Source: Acholeplasmatales bacterium | Lineage (GTDB): Bacteria; Bacillota_I; Bacilli_A; Acholeplasmatales; Anaeroplasmataceae | DNA: 9,973 nucleotides | NCBI GenBank assembly: GCA_017388605.1 | Contig: JAFPIE010000249.1 | Coordinates: 1 to 9,973, forward strand | Direction of reading: 5' to 3' | Shown: in pieces, positions 6,824 to 9,973 of the stretch | How positions within the stretch are numbered: position 1 is the stretch's first letter | Layout of the letters: each line of letters opens with the position of its first letter | Program-made: the position numbers and the translations under genes | Notes under the pieces: generated by a model | Database searches by the model: none | What the model was told of the DNA's origin: nothing | The model's input: only the letters and a program-made list of their open reading frames with translations

Positions 6824-7654
6824 TTATTCTTCTTTTGCATCTTCTGCAGTAGCTACCTTTTCTTCTTCTACTACAGCTTCCTTTTCTTCAACCTTTTCTT
6901 CTTTAGCTTCTTCAGCTTCAACAGCTTCTTCTTTAACTTCTTCAGCCTTTTCTTCTACCACTTCATCTTCAGCGGCTTCTTCAGTTGCCTCTTCAGCTAC
7001 CTCTACATTTTCATCTTTAGCCTTTGCATCAGCATTTTCCTCTTCTGCTAAAGCTTCTGTAGCTTCCTCTTGTGGATATAGATTTTCAAAATAGCTATCC
7101 ATATAAGCCTTTTGCTTATCAATTAATGCATTAAACTCATCCTGACCAAAGAATTCAACAATCTTCTGACGGCTCTTAATGTTTTCTTCGCCAATCTTCT
7201 TCTTTGTTACAGAATTAGAAACAATCATAATAATAAATAATAGGATTAATACACCAATGATAACCCAAGAACCCCAATTACCCATATATTGCTGTAAAAC
7301 TAAGGATAAAACACATAATACAACAGCAATAATCATTAATGGATAAATAATGAAGCGAGAGAATTTCTTTGAAATTCCATCGGTTACATCCCAAAATTCA
7401 ATCCATACCTTATTTACAGGCTGACTATATAATGGAGTAACCTCTTGATAATAGCCATTTTCAATATATAATCTATAATTTGTGCCATCAACAGAGCTCC
7501 AAACAGCGAACTGTCCCTTTCCAAGAACATATTCATCCTTTACCCCCTCAAGATCATCCATAAGGAATACTTCAATTTTTCTATCGTCGAATTCCTGAAC
7601 CTCTACTGGAGTTTTTCCTTCTGCAACAGCATATAGCTTTGGATTAATTCTCAT
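6824..7654 (-). CDS. Two-helix membrane protein with Glu-rich C-terminal tail, function unknown
   Basis: A 276-residue protein I do not recognise. Residues 1-100 are a soluble, probably beta-rich domain with many aromatics (VWSSVDGTNYRLYIENGYYQ at 51-70). Two membrane helices follow, about 101-120 and 130-147, joined by a short loop (QQYMGNWGS). KKFSR before the first helix and TKKK after the second predict both ends in the cytoplasm. Residues 150-194 are a likely helical segment (QKIVEFFGQDEFNALIDKQK). The tail 195-276 is low complexity: 34 Glu, 4 Asp and 9 Lys among 82 residues, otherwise mainly Ala and Val, no aromatics, likely disordered or single-helix. AAGGTG precedes the ATG by 5 nt. 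It has its own extended -10 promoter and sits 27 nt upstream of tkt without a terminator. Confidence 0.85.
   Translation of the reverse strand: MRINPKLYAVAEGKTPVEVQEFDDRKIEVFLMDDLEGVKDEYVLGKGQFAVWSSVDGTNYRLYIENGYYQEVTPLYSQPVNKVWIEFWDVTDGISKKFSRFIIYPLMIIAVVLCVLSLVLQQYMGNWGSWVIIGVLILLFIIMIVSNSVTKKKIGEENIKSRQKIVEFFGQDEFNALIDKQKAYMDSYFENLYPQEEATEALAEEENADAKAKDENVEVAEEATEEAAEDEVVEEKAEEVKEEAVEAEEAKEEKVEEKEAVVEEEKVATAEDAKEE
6830..7080. repeat. Low-complexity, strand-biased GAA/GCT tract coding the acidic tail
   Basis: The DNA coding the Glu/Ala tail is strongly skewed: the minus (coding) strand is purine-rich and the plus strand is dominated by TTC/CTT/GCT triplets. A 19-bp near-repeat occurs at 6898-6916 and 6928-6946 (one mismatch, 30-bp spacing), corresponding to EEAKEE and EEVKEE in the protein, 10 residues apart. 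Such tracts can change length by slippage or unequal recombination. Confidence 0.7.
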
Positions 7655-7704
7655 ATTTTCACCTTATATCTAAAAGATATCCTTTCTTCAAAAAAATCTA
7701 TCTT

Positions 7705-7713
7705 ATTATAGCA
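7705..7713 (-). promoter_or_regulatory. Extended -10 promoter of the acidic-tail protein gene (and probably tkt)
   Basis: The minus strand has TGC directly followed by TATAAT (7710-7705), a perfect extended -10. At 17 bp upstream the -35 position reads TTTTAT, a poor match, and it overlaps the cvpA-like terminator. The expected start is near 7698, giving a leader of about 44 nt with AAGGTG before the ATG. Confidence 0.6.
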
Positions 7714-7723
7714 TAAAGGAATG

Positions 7724-7763
7724 CAAAATAAAAGTGGAAAACCAATTCAATAGTCTTCCACTT
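7724..7763 (-). terminator. Rho-independent terminator of the cvpA-like gene
   Basis: On the minus strand an arm at 7763-7751 (AAGTGGAAGACTA) pairs with 7744-7732 over 13 bp, including two G-U pairs, around a 6-nt loop, followed by TTATTTTG. It starts 12 nt after the stop codon. Its 3' side overlaps the -35 position of the next gene's promoter. Confidence 0.8.
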
Positions 7764-7775
7764 ATTATTCCTAAA

Positions 7776-8501
7776 TTATTGCCACCAGCCAAAGATAGCG
7801 CTAAAGAATTTAACAAAGAAATTATTTTCATATAAAATCTTTGAAATTCTAAATTTATCTGTATCAAGCTGCATATCTGTTCTAAACCAATTTGTAGCGC
7901 CAGAAAGCCACTCCCAATTTTGGCTCATAATCAAATTAAGTAGAGCAAATAAACCAGTTAATATAGCAAAATAAATGCCTACATATAATACGACGCCTAA
8001 CACACCATCAATAATTTTGACTGCTGTGATGCTTCTTAAATTCTTTGTAATTAGCTTTAATATACCAATTAAAATCAATCCTACAATGACAATTCCTACA
8101 AAGGCAATGATATTCATAATCCATGAAGTTAATGTTGTAGAAACTGTATTCACAGCCTCTTCTGCAGAAGGATTTCCCATTGCATTAGAGAAAAATTGAG
8201 TAATCCAAGTAGGTATTCCTGTTGCCGCAGAAACTACATCTGCACAGGATTTTCCTTCGACTCCACCTAATCTTTCGGAAATATTGTTTGCAAATCCACT
8301 CTCAATAGAGGTGAATAGCTTTCCTCCATGAAACCATGAGGCTACCTGTGTACAGAAGAAAAATGCAAAAATTAAAATTGCAATAAATCCTACAAAGGAT
8401 AGCATCTTGTTCATAAATCCTTTTTTAAAGCCAAGGAATATGTTAATTAAAGCAAAAAGAATGATAAGAACATCTAATAGACCAGTAAATCCCCAATCCA
8501 T
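7776..8501 (-). CDS. CvpA-family membrane protein
   Basis: A 241-residue integral membrane protein resembling the CvpA (colicin V production) family, whose molecular role is still unclear; E. coli CvpA is linked to colicin V export and envelope stress. The best family signature is the start: an Asp10-led first helix (about 7-24), then GFKKGFMNKMLSFVGF (24-39) leading into a second helix (33-56). Further helices are predicted at about 126-150 and 166-193. The 70-residue loop (57-125) between helices 2 and 3 and the aromatic end (FFVKFFSAIFGWW) are longer than in a minimal CvpA. GGGAGG lies 7 nt before the ATG. It is transcribed alone: its own promoter, its own terminator. The family call is moderately sure. 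Confidence 0.7.
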   Translation of the reverse strand: MDWGFTGLLDVLIILFALINIFLGFKKGFMNKMLSFVGFIAILIFAFFFCTQVASWFHGGKLFTSIESGFANNISERLGGVEGKSCADVVSAATGIPTWITQFFSNAMGNPSAEEAVNTVSTTLTSWIMNIIAFVGIVIVGLILIGILKLITKNLRSITAVKIIDGVLGVVLYVGIYFAILTGLFALLNLIMSQNWEWLSGATNWFRTDMQLDTDKFRISKILYENNFFVKFFSAIFGWWQ

Positions 8502-8520
8502 TCTATCGCCTCCCTAATTC

Positions 8521-8529
8521 ATTATAGCA
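8521..8529 (-). promoter_or_regulatory. Extended -10 promoter of the cvpA-like gene
   Basis: The minus strand has TGC followed by TATAAT (8526-8521). No good -35 is present at 17 bp (GCAATA). The expected start is near 8514, giving a very short leader consisting mostly of the ribosome binding site. The -10 lies at the edge of a palindrome (8524-8546). Confidence 0.6.
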
Positions 8530-8546
8530 CATAGATAATATGCTAT
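8524..8546. promoter_or_regulatory. Near-perfect palindrome in the divergent promoter region, candidate operator
   Basis: Arms ATAGCACAT (8524-8532) and ATATGCTAT (8538-8546) are inverted repeats with one mismatch in nine, around a 5-bp centre AGATA. The left arm overlaps the -10 of the cvpA-like promoter, the position expected for a repressor. The regulator is not identifiable from this window. Confidence 0.4.
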
Positions 8547-8597
8547 TGCATAATGATTAAAAAATATTTTCATATTTTTGTCAAGAATAATTTAGTG

Positions 8598-8616
8598 TAT
8601 AATACTTTTGGGTGAT
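8598..8616 (+). promoter_or_regulatory. -10 box and ribosome binding site of pepP
   Basis: TATAAT at 8598-8603 is a perfect -10. The best -35-like hexamer TTGTCA (8578-8583) is only 14 bp away, too close, so the -35 is probably weak (TTTTGT at 16 bp). The start would be near 8610. GGGTGAT (8610-8616) precedes the ATG at 8621, so the mRNA would be nearly leaderless apart from its ribosome binding site. Confidence 0.5.
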
Positions 8617-8620
8617 AAAA

Positions 8621-9973
8621 ATGGAACAGTTAGAAAAATTTCAAAGCCAAATGAAAATATATAATATGGATGCCTATATTATTCCTACTGGTGATTTCCA
8701 TAATAGTGAATATGTAAGCAATTATTTTAAAGGAAGAGAATACCTATCTGGATTTACTGGCTCTGCAGGAACTTTGCTTGTAACACAGGAAAATGCCTAC
8801 CTATGGACAGATGGCAGATACTTCATTCAGGCTGCAAACGAAATCGAAGGCAATAACGTTAAGCTTATGAAGATGGGTGAGGATCAATCCTTAGAGGAAT
8901 TCTTAGTTGATTTTATGAAGGATAAGCAAACCATTGCCTTCGATGGTAGAGTTCTTCCAACAAGCGATGTATTATCCTTAAAAAACAAGCTTCCAAACGC
9001 TAAATTTGTATCTGACATTGATTTAGTAGGTCAGGTATGGAAGGAAAGACCTAAGCTTCCTTATTCTTTAATCTATAAGCTAGATAAGATGTTTTCTGGA
9101 ATGACTTATTTAGAAAAGCTTGAAAAGATTAGAGAAAAAATGAAGGAATATGGAGCAGATGTTCATATTCTATCTTCTTTAGAGGATCAAGCATGGCTAT
9201 ATAATTTAAGAGCAAATGATGTTACACATACTCCTGTATTCTTAGCCTATACAATTATTACACTAGACAGTGTTACATTGTATGTAGATTCCACAAAAAT
9301 TGATTATTCTATAGATAAATATTTAAATGAAAATGATATACATACAAAAGGATATTTCGATATTTATGATCAATTAAGCCAAATCAAGGGTAAAAAGATT
9401 TTAATGAATTTCAATAAGGTAAATTACCAAATATATCAAGGATTATCCAGCAACAATGAGCTTATAAATAAGGAAGATCCATCTCTTTTATTAAAAGCAA
9501 TTAAAAATCCAACTGAAATTGAAAACATAAAAAAAGCGCACATCAAGGATGGCGTTGCAATGACAAAATTTATGTATTACCTAAAAACTGGCTATAAGGA
9601 AGGCCAGGAAATGAGTGAAATTTCCGTTTCAGATTACCTTGAGGAATTAAGAAGATTAGACAAGGGCTTAGTCGATTTATCCTTCAATACAATTTGTGGA
9701 TTTAAGGAGCATGCCGCTATGATGCATTATTCTGCTACTCCTGAAACGAATTCTAAAATTACAGGAAATGGCTTTTTACTTGTAGATTCTGGTGGACATT
9801 ATTTAGAGGGTACAACCGATATCACAAGAACCTTCGCTATGGGAAATATTTCTAACGAAATGAAAAAGCATTTTACGGCAGTATTAAAATCGAATATTGC
9901 ACTTGCAAGTGCGGTTTTCCTAAAGGGCTGTACAGGATTAAATCTAGATGTACTTGCTAGAGGCCCAATTTGG
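8621..9973 (+). CDS. pepP: Xaa-Pro aminopeptidase (M24B, three-domain type), 3' end outside window
   Basis: An open frame of 451 codons runs off the right edge; full-length relatives are near 590 residues. The enzyme removes N-terminal residues preceding proline using two metal ions. It has a creatinase-like N-terminal domain (about 1-155, with GREYLSGFTGSAGTLLV and LWTDGRYFIQA at 61-71), a second such domain (about 156-300, with WLYNLRAND at 192-200), and the pita-bread catalytic domain from about 305. His369 in MMHYSA, and metal ligands Asp389 in LLVDSGG and Asp400 in TTDITRT with the expected 11-residue spacing, are present. The sequence stops at LARGPIW, just before where the HGTGHGVG-type histidine ligand should be. 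The start has GGGTGAT upstream. It is the only plus-strand gene, divergent from the cvpA-like gene. Confidence 0.95.
   Translation, partial: MEQLEKFQSQMKIYNMDAYIIPTGDFHNSEYVSNYFKGREYLSGFTGSAGTLLVTQENAYLWTDGRYFIQAANEIEGNNVKLMKMGEDQSLEEFLVDFMKDKQTIAFDGRVLPTSDVLSLKNKLPNAKFVSDIDLVGQVWKERPKLPYSLIYKLDKMFSGMTYLEKLEKIREKMKEYGADVHILSSLEDQAWLYNLRANDVTHTPVFLAYTIITLDSVTLYVDSTKIDYSIDKYLNENDIHTKGYFDIYDQLSQIKGKKILMNFNKVNYQIYQGLSSNNELINKEDPSLLLKAIKNPTEIENIKKAHIKDGVAMTKFMYYLKTGYKEGQEMSEISVSDYLEELRRLDKGLVDLSFNTICGFKEHAAMMHYSATPETNSKITGNGFLLVDSGGHYLEGTTDITRTFAMGNISNEMKKHFTAVLKSNIALASAVFLKGCTGLNLDVLARGPIW

Noticed and set aside
6810..7094. Plus-strand Ser/Ala-rich open frame of 94 residues
   Set aside because: It is the complement of the Glu/Ala-rich tail tract. 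It has no ribosome binding site, and its composition follows directly from the antisense GAA/GCT repeats.
8578..8603. TTGTCA plus TATAAT as a standard promoter for pepP
   Set aside because: The spacer is only 14 bp, too short for sigma-A; I keep the -10 only.
1..9973. CRISPR array, insertion sequence, integrase or toxin-antitoxin pair
   Set aside because: No regularly spaced repeats, terminal inverted repeats or recognisable recombinase, toxin or antitoxin sequences were seen.

Overview
This is a low-GC chromosomal segment from a Gram-positive-type bacterium (Bacillota). The evidence is AT-rich spacers, strong AGGAGG-like ribosome binding sites, a Firmicutes-style rRNA boxA, a DUF951 gene and a YolD/UvrX-type polymerase pair. 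The YolD-like gene ends in TGA and tryptophans are encoded by TGG, so the Mycoplasma code (UGA = Trp) is not in use. An Erysipelotrichia, Acholeplasma or RF39-like lineage would fit, but this is inference. Almost everything lies on the minus strand; only the last gene is on plus.

Read in the minus direction from about 8.5 kb down to 1, the order is: a CvpA-like membrane protein (8501-7776) with its own terminator; an unrecognised two-helix membrane protein with an extremely acidic C-terminal tail (7654-6824); transketolase tkt 27 nt further on (6796-4829), closed by a UUCG-loop terminator; a Y-family lesion-bypass DNA polymerase with an overlapping YolD-like gene (4730-3179); the mnmG-rsmG-DUF951 operon (3107-364), closed by a terminator; and a strong rrn-type promoter driving tRNA-Tyr and then 16S rRNA, of which only the first ~31 nt are inside the window. 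Divergently, an Xaa-Pro aminopeptidase (M24B) starts at 8621 and runs off the right edge.

Functionally the left half is translation quality control: tRNA wobble-uridine modification (MnmG), 16S methylation (RsmG), a tRNA and the start of an rRNA operon. The middle is a probably mutagenic polymerase cassette set between housekeeping genes. The right half is central carbon metabolism (transketolase) plus envelope proteins of unknown role. I see no transposase, integrase, CRISPR array or obvious new defence system. The most unusual items are the tRNA-Tyr inside the 16S leader, with boxA only 5 nt after its CCA end; the acidic-tailed membrane protein just before tkt; a near-perfect palindrome at the cvpA-like/pepP divergent promoter; and sequence details of the polymerase (a clamp-binding pentapeptide and a Phe steric gate).
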